A program made the position numbers and the translations under genes. From an uncultured Planctomycetaceae bacterium (GTDB lineage Bacteria; Planctomycetota; Planctomycetia; Planctomycetales; Planctomycetaceae), in assembly GCA_903823545.1 (NCBI GenBank), contig CAIJTL010000469.1, positions 1 to 5,472 of the forward strand: a stretch of 5,472 bases of DNA, in the 5' to 3' direction. A model generated the notes under the pieces. It saw only the letters and a program-made list of their open reading frames with translations. It was not told the DNA's origin and searched no databases. Positions 1 to 5,472 of the stretch are shown in pieces. Every line of letters begins with the position of its first letter. The first letter of the stretch is position 1.

Positions 1-900
1 CCTGGAGCTATGCCGGGGATGCAGGGAGGTGCAATGCCAGGGATGCAACCGGGCGCGATACCGGGAGTTGCGCCCATGCCTAACGGAGGTGCGGCGATGA
101 ATCCTCAGCAGATGGCCCAAATGCAGGGTTCGAATGCTGGTGGTCTTCCAATGCCACAGAATTCAGGCGGAGGATCAGGGCCAACTCCGGAGCAATTGGC
201 AAGGATGCAAAGCGCAAATGTGGGGTCCGTTCCAATGCCGCAAAACTCAGGTTCCAACGCTGCAATGACTCCGGAGCAGATGGCTCAAATGCAACGAGCA
301 GGTGCCGGCGCTGTCCCAATGCCACAAAACTCGGGTTCTGGAGCAGCTTTGACACCGGAGCAGTTGGCTCAGATGCAAAGAGCGGGGGCGGCAGCTAATC
401 CAATGCCTGTAGCCGGTGGGGCGGCTGCATTGGCTGCGGGAAATCCAATGCCGGGAGGTGCAGGTATTCCGAACGGCGCTGCCGGAGTTGGATTTGCAGG
501 AGTACCCGGTAGTGGTGGACCTGGAAGCGGAGTTCCTGGTGGCGGGGCGCCGCAAAGTCCCAACGCGCAGGTTGGTACTGCCGAATACTCAGCTCAAAAG
601 GTGGTTTTGCAACTGCTCAGTGGAGATGTCAGCGGCCTTGAAGAATTCATCAGCCCCAAGTGCAAAGGTTTGTTGGGCGATGTCCGAGATGGCAAAGTGA
701 CTGATCAGCAGAAAGAAGAGCTGAAAAAGCTTTTTGTTGGGCTTCAAGTGGTTGGCAAGCCGCGAGTCGATAGTGGTGCGAAGGTTCTCACGGTACGAAA
801 TGCGGACGGTGCCACGATTACATTCAAGGTAAAAAAAGAGGGCGAAAGTCAGAAGGTCACCGAGATGACGGTTAAACAGGGTGCGGCTAAGAAACGCTGA
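1..900 (+). CDS. Met/Gln/Pro/Gly-rich repeat protein with C-terminal alpha/beta domain, 5'-partial
   Basis: The reading frame is open from the first base and ends at TGA 898-900, so the true start and any signal peptide lie off the left edge. Residues are numbered here from the ATG at nt 10. Residues 1-185 are low complexity: an octapeptide repeat (GAMPGMQG type), then a 28-residue repeat (TPEQLAQMQ...PMPQNSG), then a Gly/Pro/Ala-rich linker. Of the first 147 residues 18 are Met, with several MxxM spacings (MPGM, MAQM); the last 149 residues hold only one Met. Residues 187-296 form a different, soluble-looking domain: helices at about 191-245, including the charged stretch DQQKEELKKLF, then probable beta strands to the basic end AAKKR. 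This layout resembles small alpha+beta domains such as NTF2-like folds, but I do not recognise the family. Function is unknown. The linker architecture suggests an exported or envelope protein, by inference only. The coding call is secure; the product is not. Confidence 0.85.
   Translation, partial: PGAMPGMQGGAMPGMQPGAIPGVAPMPNGGAAMNPQQMAQMQGSNAGGLPMPQNSGGGSGPTPEQLARMQSANVGSVPMPQNSGSNAAMTPEQMAQMQRAGAGAVPMPQNSGSGAALTPEQLAQMQRAGAAANPMPVAGGAAALAAGNPMPGGAGIPNGAAGVGFAGVPGSGGPGSGVPGGGAPQSPNAQVGTAEYSAQKVVLQLLSGDVSGLEEFISPKCKGLLGDVRDGKVTDQQKEELKKLFVGLQVVGKPRVDSGAKVLTVRNADGATITFKVKKEGESQKVTEMTVKQGAAKKR
4..75 (+). repeat. Three tandem 24-bp units encoding an octapeptide repeat
   Basis: Three in-frame 24-nt units at 4-27, 28-51 and 52-75 translate as GAMPGMQG, GAMPGMQP and GAIPGVAP. 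The third is diverged. The array begins within a few bases of the window edge, so more copies may lie upstream. Wobble positions differ between copies (ggagct versus ggtgca), which means the protein repeat is better conserved than the DNA and argues for selection on the peptide rather than a recent slippage event. Confidence 0.8.
100..408 (+). repeat. Four tandem 84-bp units encoding a 28-residue repeat
   Basis: Units start at nt 100, 184, 268 and 352, exactly 84 bp apart; the fourth degenerates after about 57 bp. Each unit opens with (T/N)P(E/Q)Q(L/M)A(Q/R)MQ and, in the first three, carries PMPQNSG followed by a short Gly/Ser/Ala spacer; the fourth keeps only NPMP. Units two to four share more residues with one another (TPEQ start) than with the first (NPQQ start). 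Gly/Ala/Ser spacers and synonymous positions vary while the MQ and PMP cores persist. Confidence 0.9.
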
Positions 901-962
901 TCTGTGAACGCTTTTCTCTACCGACGTCGGCGTAATTGGAGGCGGGCACCAATCGCCGGTTC

Positions 963-1031
963 TGTTACGAATTTGTGAGCCTCCGTTCGCAGACCCCAAA
1001 GATTGTTACTCTCCTGGGATGCATCGCTTAC
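963..1031 (+). promoter_or_regulatory. Candidate direct repeats upstream of the response regulator (weak)
   Basis: TGTTAC occurs at 963-968 and again at 1004-1009, and a variant GCTTAC lies at 1026-1031. The start-to-start distances are 41 and 22 bp, close to whole helical turns. OmpR/PhoB-family regulators bind direct repeats and often control their own operon, so this is a possible autoregulatory site. Six-base matches are easily met by chance in a 185-bp gap and no clear -35/-10 pair accompanies them. This is a suggestion only. Confidence 0.2.
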
Positions 1032-1073
1032 AAATTGCTGAGCGATCGATCCGCGATTGTTTGAGCATCAACC

Positions 1074-1080
1074 GGGAGAG
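1074..1080 (+). promoter_or_regulatory. Ribosome binding site of the response regulator
   Basis: GGGAGAG ends five bases before ATG 1086. It is the clearest Shine-Dalgarno-like sequence in the window and fixes this start. The encoded protein begins directly with the first beta strand of the receiver domain (MDLLIVEDD), as family members usually do. Confidence 0.65.
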
Positions 1081-1085
1081 ATTTC

Positions 1086-1757
1086 ATGGATCTATTGATC
1101 GTTGAAGATGATGCTGTGTTGGGGAAAGCTGTGCAGCGTGGATTACTGGAGGCGGGCCATCAATGTGAGTGGGTGCGAAGTGGCCAAAAAGGACTTGAAG
1201 AGGCCCAGTCGCAGCAGTTTGACGTGATCGTTCTTGACCTATTGCTGCCGGATTTGTCGGGCATTGAAGTCCTCAAAGACCTGCGTGCATACGGGCAACG
1301 AACTCCGGTTCTCATCCTGACCGCGCTGGGAACGATTGACGAACGAGTCGCCGGATTGAACGCCGGGGCTGACGATTACATGGTTAAGCCGTTCGCGTTT
1401 CCGGAATTGATGGCTCGATTGGACGCCATTTGCCGTCGGACCCAGGTGAAGCCGTCCGCCTCAACCGTGGTTGGTGAGTTGACATTAAACTTGACCAATC
1501 GCCGTGTAACGCGACAAGGTCGCGAGCTTGATTTGACTCCGACCGAGTTCAGCTTGCTGGAATTCCTCATGCGATATGCCGGACAGGTCGTCACTCGAAA
1601 AATGTTGTGTGAGCACTTATGGGATTCCAATTGGGAAGGGGCGACGAACGTCATCGAAGTTCACATCAACCGACTCCGCAGCAAAGTTGATAAAGGCTAC
1701 GATCGGCAATTGATTCAGACTGTTCGCGGTCGTGGCTATTCACTGCTTGCTCAATAA
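1086..1757 (+). CDS. OmpR/PhoB-family two-component response regulator
   Basis: This 223-residue cytoplasmic transcription factor has the normal length for the family. The receiver domain covers about residues 1-118: acidic pocket Glu7-Asp8-Asp9, phosphoacceptor Asp51 in IVLDLLLPD, switch Thr79 in LILTAL, and Lys101-Pro102 in the conserved MVKPF. A short linker leads to a winged-helix DNA-binding domain at about 126-221, with LTPTEFSLLEFL, the recognition helix around 187-201 (NVIEVHINRLRSK) and the wing VRGRGYSL. All residues needed for phosphorylation and DNA binding are present. It is followed after 23 bp by its probable partner kinase in the same direction, so the two should be one transcript. 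The overall look is close to the CusR/QseB-like branch, but target genes and signal cannot be read from the sequence. Family assignment is very secure. Confidence 0.97.
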   Translation: MDLLIVEDDAVLGKAVQRGLLEAGHQCEWVRSGQKGLEEAQSQQFDVIVLDLLLPDLSGIEVLKDLRAYGQRTPVLILTALGTIDERVAGLNAGADDYMVKPFAFPELMARLDAICRRTQVKPSASTVVGELTLNLTNRRVTRQGRELDLTPTEFSLLEFLMRYAGQVVTRKMLCEHLWDSNWEGATNVIEVHINRLRSKVDKGYDRQLIQTVRGRGYSLLAQ

Positions 1758-1780
1758 CAACGGTTCGAACCAAAGGCGGT

Positions 1781-3220
1781 GTGAAAATGCCCGCACGGTC
1801 GGTAGCTGCGTTCATTCAAAGCATTTGGCATCGAATGATTACCTTGAGACGGACGCTTCGCTTTCGCTTAATGCTTTGGAACACAGCGGTCGTGGCGCTG
1901 ACGACCGTAGCAACATTGTTTGGCCTGCGGATAGGTGTCCGAAATGCGCTGTACCACGAAATTGACGCGCTGCTTAAAGAGGATCTTGAGAACATTGCTC
2001 TAGAAATCCCAGAGGTTTATCGGCCTGAGTCAGCAGCTTTGCATCAAGAGCTCGATCGTAAGGCACTCAGTCATGACGCTCACCGTTGGTATGTTCGCTT
2101 TCTGAATTCGGATGAAGAGGAGATCTGGGCGAGCCCAAATACACCAAACCCTCGTTTGGGGTTTCCGAACGCTGTTGATTTTGTGCCGATGACGATCAGT
2201 AATTTTCGGGTCGTGCAATATCACGAAAATGCGGCATCGCCTCCGGTCATTATACGCGTCGGGGCTTCATTGTCTTTGATCAATGAAGACCTCGCACAAA
2301 TTGACCAGTTGGTATTTTTGTTTGTTGGAGCGGTGTTGATTGCGGCTCCGCCTGTCGGCTATTGGTTAGCTGGAAGGACGACGGGATATTTGGCTGATGT
2401 GATTCACACAGCCGCTCGCTTGCACCCAGATCAACTTCAAGAGCGGCTACCTTTGCGTGGGACTGGCGATGAGTTGGACCAGTTGGCAAAGACGGTGAAT
2501 CTTTTGCTCGATCGGATTGCTCGGCACTTAGAGGTTCGTCGAGATTTTTTGGCCAATGCGGCGCACGAATTACGAACGCCGCTGGCTGCCATTCGCAGTT
2601 CGGTTGAAGTCGCCCTGGGGAGTAACCGAACTGCGGGCGAATACGAAGAGTTACTTGGTGAAATCATTGATGAAGGAAGTTCGTTAGAGGCGCTCGTCAA
2701 TCAGTTGCTATTGCTGTCTGAAACGGAAGCAGACGCGCTCAAGAATCGTGGCGAGCGATTTGCGATCGACAGTGTTGTTCAAAAAGCTGTGGAAATGTTT
2801 CGCGGCGTGGCGGAAGCCAAAGATATTCAGCTCAACGTAGGGACGATTGATCGAGCTGAAATGGAGGGGAATCGCCAGCATCTTCGTCAAGTGCTCAACA
2901 ACTTGTTGGATAACGCGGTCAAGTTCACCCCGAGCGGTGGCATGGTCGCAGTCACCCTGAAACGACATGCAACGTTGCGTGAGGTGACACTAGAAGTTTC
3001 CGACAGCGGCATCGGTGTTCGTACCGAGGAGATTCCTCGTCTCTTTGAGCGATTCTTTCGAGCAGATAATGCCCGCCGTCGTGAGTCGGAAATGAAGGGA
3101 ACCGGACTCGGATTGAGCATTTGCCACGCGGTTGTCGAAGCACACGGAGGGACGATTTCCGCGACGAGTGAGTTGGGAAAAGGAACGATCTTTACCGTCG
3201 TATTGCCACTGAACGCGTGA
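1781..3220 (+). CDS. HAMP-containing membrane sensor histidine kinase
   Basis: A 479-residue inner-membrane kinase, read from GTG 1781. Arg-rich residues 17-29 precede TM1 (about 33-50). A periplasmic sensor of roughly 125 residues follows (51-175), then TM2 (about 177-198), a HAMP linker (about 198-249, with GDELDQLA), and a HisKA domain with the H-box FLANAAHELRTPLA and phosphorylated His262. The HATPase domain (about 365-479) carries the N-box LNNLLDNAVKF, G1 DSGIGV, F-box LFERFFRAD and G2 GTGLGLSI. All catalytic motifs are intact. It should phosphorylate Asp51 of the regulator encoded 23 bp upstream. The layout matches CusS/heavy-metal-type kinases, but the sensor lacks motifs I can assign to a ligand. 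The start is uncertain: AAGG at 1773-1776 lies 4 nt before GTG 1781 and 10 nt before the in-frame ATG 1787. ATG 1835 would give a shorter but still complete TM1 and has no clear ribosome binding site. Confidence 0.95.
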   Translation: MKMPARSVAAFIQSIWHRMITLRRTLRFRLMLWNTAVVALTTVATLFGLRIGVRNALYHEIDALLKEDLENIALEIPEVYRPESAALHQELDRKALSHDAHRWYVRFLNSDEEEIWASPNTPNPRLGFPNAVDFVPMTISNFRVVQYHENAASPPVIIRVGASLSLINEDLAQIDQLVFLFVGAVLIAAPPVGYWLAGRTTGYLADVIHTAARLHPDQLQERLPLRGTGDELDQLAKTVNLLLDRIARHLEVRRDFLANAAHELRTPLAAIRSSVEVALGSNRTAGEYEELLGEIIDEGSSLEALVNQLLLLSETEADALKNRGERFAIDSVVQKAVEMFRGVAEAKDIQLNVGTIDRAEMEGNRQHLRQVLNNLLDNAVKFTPSGGMVAVTLKRHATLREVTLEVSDSGIGVRTEEIPRLFERFFRADNARRRESEMKGTGLGLSICHAVVEAHGGTISATSELGKGTIFTVVLPLNA

Positions 3221-3345
3221 TTTGCTTCTACGGTCTAATCATGACGTTGTCTTTCGACGTGAAGGTGATTTGGCTGACCTAGCCGGGCTCAATCGACGGA
3301 CGAAATCCTGTTGCCTAAGTTGGTGACGATGGGCATTTTCAGTGT

Positions 3346-4281
3346 TCAAGAAGCCTCTCGGAATCGAAGCTGTGGCTTGTCCATCGTGACAATCGTGTTT
3401 GGTGCGACGCTCTTGCTCACCGCGCAACTGGAACCGATTACCGAGTTGCGTCCTATGACGGTATCACCGCCGAGGACCGTAGCGTTAGCGTAGATGACGA
3501 CTCCCTCTTCAATTGTCGGATGGCGCTTCGCACCGCGAATGATGTTACCGCTTTCGTCCTTGGGGAAACTCAGTGCTCCCAAAGTCACGCCTTGATACAG
3601 CTTGACTTGCCGTTCGATGACGGTTGTTTCTCCGATGACAACCCCCGTACCGTGATCGATAAAGAAAGAAGGGCCGATCTGGGCACCCGGATGGATGTCG
3701 ATTCCGGTTCTGCTGTGTGACCACTCCGACATTATCCGCGGGATGAATGGTACTTGGAGCCGGTACAGCTCATGGGCAATTCGATGAACTGTGATCGCTT
3801 CAAGTCCTGGGTAGCAGAAGATGATCTCGTCGAGATTCTTCGCAGCAGGATCTCCGTCGAATGCCGCTTGAACATCTGCGGCAAGCATCAGTCGAATTTC
3901 TGGCAGGGTTTCGAGGAACTCGAATGCTTTAGATTGCGAGACTAAGCTGAAGTCTTCGCCGATTACAGTTGAGTCAGTTGATGGATGACGCACACGTGAT
4001 TCGTGTTCGAGCGCCCGAGTGATCTGTTCGCTCAAGGAATCAAAGATCGCGTCGATCAAGTCGCCGGTGTGATAGACAACGTTTCCGAGATTCAAGTTCT
4101 GCCGACGTCGGTATCCGGGATAAAGGATCTCGGTCAGATCAAACAGAATTTGAATGATCGCTTCGCGACTTGGGAGTGCTGAGTGCCCCAAGTGATTGAT
4201 CGTGCTTATCTGCTGATAGGTCTCAACAATGCGGTTTGTGAGAGCAGGGAGACGTGACTTGAATGACTCTTGTTGGTTCAT
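3346..4281 (-). CDS. cysE: Serine O-acetyltransferase, EpsC/CysE type
   Basis: This cytoplasmic enzyme transfers acetyl from acetyl-CoA to L-serine, giving O-acetylserine for cysteine synthesis. From ATG 4281 it has 311 residues, longer than E. coli CysE (273). The N-terminal helical part (1-170) contains [19 protein letters not shown] and GDPA (Asp144, matching E. coli Asp92), then [18 protein letters not shown]. The left-handed beta-helix of hexapeptide repeats covers about 195-297, with [11 protein letters not shown] (Asp209-His210, equivalent to catalytic Asp157-His158) and KRHPTIEEG (His254, equivalent to His193). Active-site residues are therefore complete. ATG 4281 is preferred because AGGA lies 8 nt upstream and the protein then begins like its relatives ([16 protein letters not shown]). 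An in-frame GTG at 4389 would add 36 residues. The tail ends LRFREAS and lacks the terminal isoleucine by which CysE binds CysK. It stands alone on this strand, convergent with the kinase gene. Confidence 0.93.
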   Translation of the reverse strand: MNQQESFKSRLPALTNRIVETYQQISTINHLGHSALPSREAIIQILFDLTEILYPGYRRRQNLNLGNVVYHTGDLIDAIFDSLSEQITRALEHESRVRHPSTDSTVIGEDFSLVSQSKAFEFLETLPEIRLMLAADVQAAFDGDPAAKNLDEIIFCYPGLEAITVHRIAHELYRLQVPFIPRIMSEWSHSRTGIDIHPGAQIGPSFFIDHGTGVVIGETTVIERQVKLYQGVTLGALSFPKDESGNIIRGAKRHPTIEEGVVIYANATVLGGDTVIGRNSVIGSSCAVSKSVAPNTIVTMDKPQLRFREAS

Positions 4282-4288
4282 ATTACGA

Positions 4289-4295
4289 ATCCTGC
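4289..4295 (-). promoter_or_regulatory. Ribosome binding site supporting the cysE start at 4281
   Basis: On the minus strand GCAGGAT precedes ATG 4281, with AGGA 8 nt from the start codon. The octamer TTCGCAGG that contains it recurs at 4398-4405, at nearly the same distance from the alternative in-frame GTG at 4389, so this site favours the short form but does not exclude the long one. Confidence 0.5.
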
Positions 4296-4611
4296 GAACT
4301 GGCTGATGACCGCGAGATAACGTCTTCGGCCGCGCGATTGGAGTGTCTGATAACAGCTCCGGGACGAACAAACGAAGTGTGGCGTTCACGGCAGAAACCT
4401 GCGAAAGAGTTTAATCGGATCATTAGACTTCGTCGTGGGCATCGGCGGTGCGACTGGTTTCTGATGAGACTTTCCGAAAACCGGCTTCTTCGTAAAGAGA
4501 GTGAAACTTTACCGAGACCGAGCTGTTCCGTGCTTATCGAAACGTAAAAGTATGCCCTGTGATCGGAGACGTTTTTGTAGACCTCCCAATTTGAATTCAC
4601 TCGCGACTTAT

Positions 4612-4642
4612 TTGCACAACGACTCGCCCTGACCGGTATAGC
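4612..4642 (+). promoter_or_regulatory. Candidate promoter for the FHA gene (weak)
   Basis: TTGCAC (4612-4617) and TATAGC (4637-4642) resemble sigma-70 -35 and -10 boxes, but the spacer is 19 bp against the preferred 17. Transcription from it would start roughly 55 bp before ATG 4704. It is the best match in the gap for this strand, but such matches are common by chance. Confidence 0.2.
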
Positions 4643-4703
4643 TTCACAAGTATTGTTTTACAGCCATTAACGATCGCGCACGGGGAAGCGGTCGGGTTGA
4701 GAG

Positions 4704-5472
4704 ATGAACTCACGTTGGATTTCGCAGTGTGTCGAATTCTTCAGACAACACCCGGATCTCGCCAAATACGGTGAAGCTTTGGGGTCAATGGAGGGCTCGC
4801 CGTTGAATGCTTCATTGCAAAAGACCACCGCTCAAGAGAGTGCCGGTGATGTTGACCTCTGCCTCGAAATCAGCCGAGGGCAGACAGAGCATCCGCTCCG
4901 TCCGATGACTCGTTTACATGACAAGTTTCTGATTGGTGGAGATGACGACTGCGATTTGCAACTTGGTGGCAGTGACATTCCGGCTCTGCATAGCTTATTG
5001 CAGTTTGAGAATGGAGATTTTTGGATCGAGTCTATTGCCCCCGATCCGCAGTTGTTTGTGAATCGAAAACCGGTCGCCTCATGCTTGCTTCGTCATGGTG
5101 ATCAAATCGAAATTGGTGGGTTTGAGCTAATTGTGCGACTTGGTTGGCAGCATCAAATTGCAGGTCAAACCGCAATCGCCCCTGTCTCTTCGATGCCTCG
5201 CTTATCGCTCAACGGGGAATTTGGTCGATCGAAGGTCGCTGAACTCAGTGCTGAGGAGCTTGTCGATGCGCTCAATCATGAAGTGGAAATGATTGAGCGG
5301 TTCGATCGACGACTGAAGCTCGGTGCGGGAGCGTTGATCGACGCAGTTCAACAACATCGAGATCGAGCCGATCAACAAAGAGTGCAGGTAGATTCAACGT
5401 CTGAACCAACGCAAAAGGCAGCCACTCAGGAGCTGGGGCGAGTTGTCGAAAAGCTTAACCAAACTTTCTTGC
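4704..5472 (+). CDS. FHA-domain protein with coiled-coil tail, 3'-partial
   Basis: The frame from ATG 4704 stays open for 256 codons to the window edge, so the C-terminus is missing. Residues 1-49 are a polar N-terminal segment (MNSRWISQCVEFFRQ). Residues about 50-146 form an FHA-like beta-sandwich: LEISRG, FLIGGDDDCDLQLGG, DIPALHSLLQFENGDFWIES, LFVN, then LLRHGDQIEIGGFELIV. The fold signature is clear (GGxxxCDLxL, LH, HGDxIxIG). The usual arginine after the first Gly is Gly79, and the Ser of the S-x-x-H motif is Pro93, so classical phosphothreonine binding is doubtful. Residues 176-256 are charged and mostly helical (AELSAEELVDALNHEVEMIERF, then QQHRDRADQQ), consistent with a coiled coil or oligomerisation arm. 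No signal peptide or membrane segment is visible, so it is probably cytoplasmic. The ribosome binding site is poor: only GAGAG, directly adjoining the ATG. Its partner and function are unknown. It diverges from cysE across a 422-bp gap. Confidence 0.88.
   Translation, partial: MNSRWISQCVEFFRQHPDLAKYGEALGSMEGSPLNASLQKTTAQESAGDVDLCLEISRGQTEHPLRPMTRLHDKFLIGGDDDCDLQLGGSDIPALHSLLQFENGDFWIESIAPDPQLFVNRKPVASCLLRHGDQIEIGGFELIVRLGWQHQIAGQTAIAPVSSMPRLSLNGEFGRSKVAELSAEELVDALNHEVEMIERFDRRLKLGAGALIDAVQQHRDRADQQRVQVDSTSEPTQKAATQELGRVVEKLNQTFL

Larger units (their letters stand above)
4282..4703. other. 422-bp divergent intergenic region between cysE and the FHA gene
   Basis: I see no gene here that I can support. 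Reading frames exist on both strands (4283-4600 minus, 4263-4547 plus), but their translations are rich in Arg and Ser, have no domain-like pattern and look like chance frames. The region must contain the start signals of both flanking genes. For the plus strand the best promoter-like pair is TTGCAC 4612-4617 and TATAGC 4637-4642, with a long 19-bp spacer. For the minus strand no convincing pair was found. No riboswitch, T-box or strong hairpin stood out by eye. A small inverted repeat, GCAG/CTGC at 4392-4402 (overlapping arms), sits next to the alternative cysE start and is too short to matter by itself. Confidence 0.6.

Noticed and set aside
921..930. Perfect palindrome CCGACGTCGG, found again at 4102-4111
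   Set aside because: The second copy is inside the cysE coding region and the two share no context. Two copies of a GC-rich 10-mer do not establish a binding site.
938..984. Inverted repeat GGAGGC (938-943) / GCCTCC (979-984), a possible terminator of the repeat-protein gene
   Set aside because: The loop is 35 nt, the stem only 6 bp (plus one wobble pair), and no run of T follows. Such a match is expected by chance in this gap.
589..999. Minus-strand frame of 136 codons opposite the repeat-protein C-terminus
   Set aside because: Most of it is antisense to a well-supported coding domain, and its translation shows no domain or signal pattern.
1003..1033. TTGTTA (1003-1008) with TTACAA (1028-1033) as a promoter of the two-component operon
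   Set aside because: The spacer is 19 bp and the -10 match is poor, so it was not strong enough to annotate as a promoter.
1148..1157. GGAGGCGGGC, repeating the 10-mer at 938-947
   Set aside because: It lies within the conserved coding sequence of the receiver domain and the flanks differ, so it is probably coincidence.
1732..1965. Plus-strand frame of 77 codons across the regulator/kinase junction
   Set aside because: It overlaps both real genes in a different frame, and the conserved kinase N-terminus explains the sequence better.
3269..3287. Small hairpin GGCT/AGCC between the convergent kinase and cysE genes as a bidirectional terminator
   Set aside because: Only four Watson-Crick pairs plus wobbles, and no T or A tract on either side. 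No convincing terminator is visible in 3221-3345.
4263..4547. Plus-strand frame of 94 codons across the cysE 5' end
   Set aside because: It overlaps the cysE start region antisense, has no ribosome binding site and no recognisable protein character.
4283..4600. Minus-strand frame of 105 codons ahead of cysE
   Set aside because: It starts at a GTG with no ribosome binding site upstream. The translation is rich in Arg and Ser without a domain pattern and overlaps the cysE start in another frame.

Overview
The window looks like bacterial chromosomal DNA from a planctomycete. This is an inference. It rests on the serine acetyltransferase (it reads like the EpsC-type enzymes I associate with that phylum), on the FHA protein with a modified phosphopeptide loop and a coiled-coil tail, on the Gly/Met/Gln/Pro-rich secretory-looking repeat protein, on loose gene spacing, and on base composition that looks close to half GC by eye. 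No mobile element, CRISPR array, tRNA or rRNA is visible.

Layout: (1) nt 1-900, plus strand: the 3' part of a gene for a low-complexity, methionine-rich repeat protein with a compact alpha/beta C-terminal domain. Its start lies off the left edge. (2) nt 901-1085: a 185-bp gap that must hold the signals for the next operon. (3) nt 1086-3220, plus strand: a two-gene operon for an OmpR-type response regulator and a membrane histidine kinase, 23 bp apart. (4) nt 3221-3345: a 125-bp convergent gap with no convincing terminator. (5) nt 3346-4281, minus strand: serine O-acetyltransferase (cysE/epsC type), the first committed step of cysteine synthesis. (6) nt 4282-4703: a 422-bp divergent gap with no gene I can support. 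(7) nt 4704 to the right edge, plus strand: the 5' part of a gene for an FHA-domain protein that runs on without a stop.

How the genes work together: the regulator and kinase form one signalling unit, with kinase His262 donating phosphate to regulator Asp51. The signal is not readable from the sequence. Nothing ties this pair directly to cysE, which is on the opposite strand, or to the FHA gene. The Met-rich protein beside an OmpR/CusR-like system invites a metal hypothesis, but this is speculation.

I did not find a clearly new biological system. The observations most worth a second look are the two nested repeat periodicities in the Met-rich protein, the loss of the phosphothreonine-contacting residues in the FHA domain, the two equally spaced candidate starts of cysE, and its C-terminus lacking the usual isoleucine.
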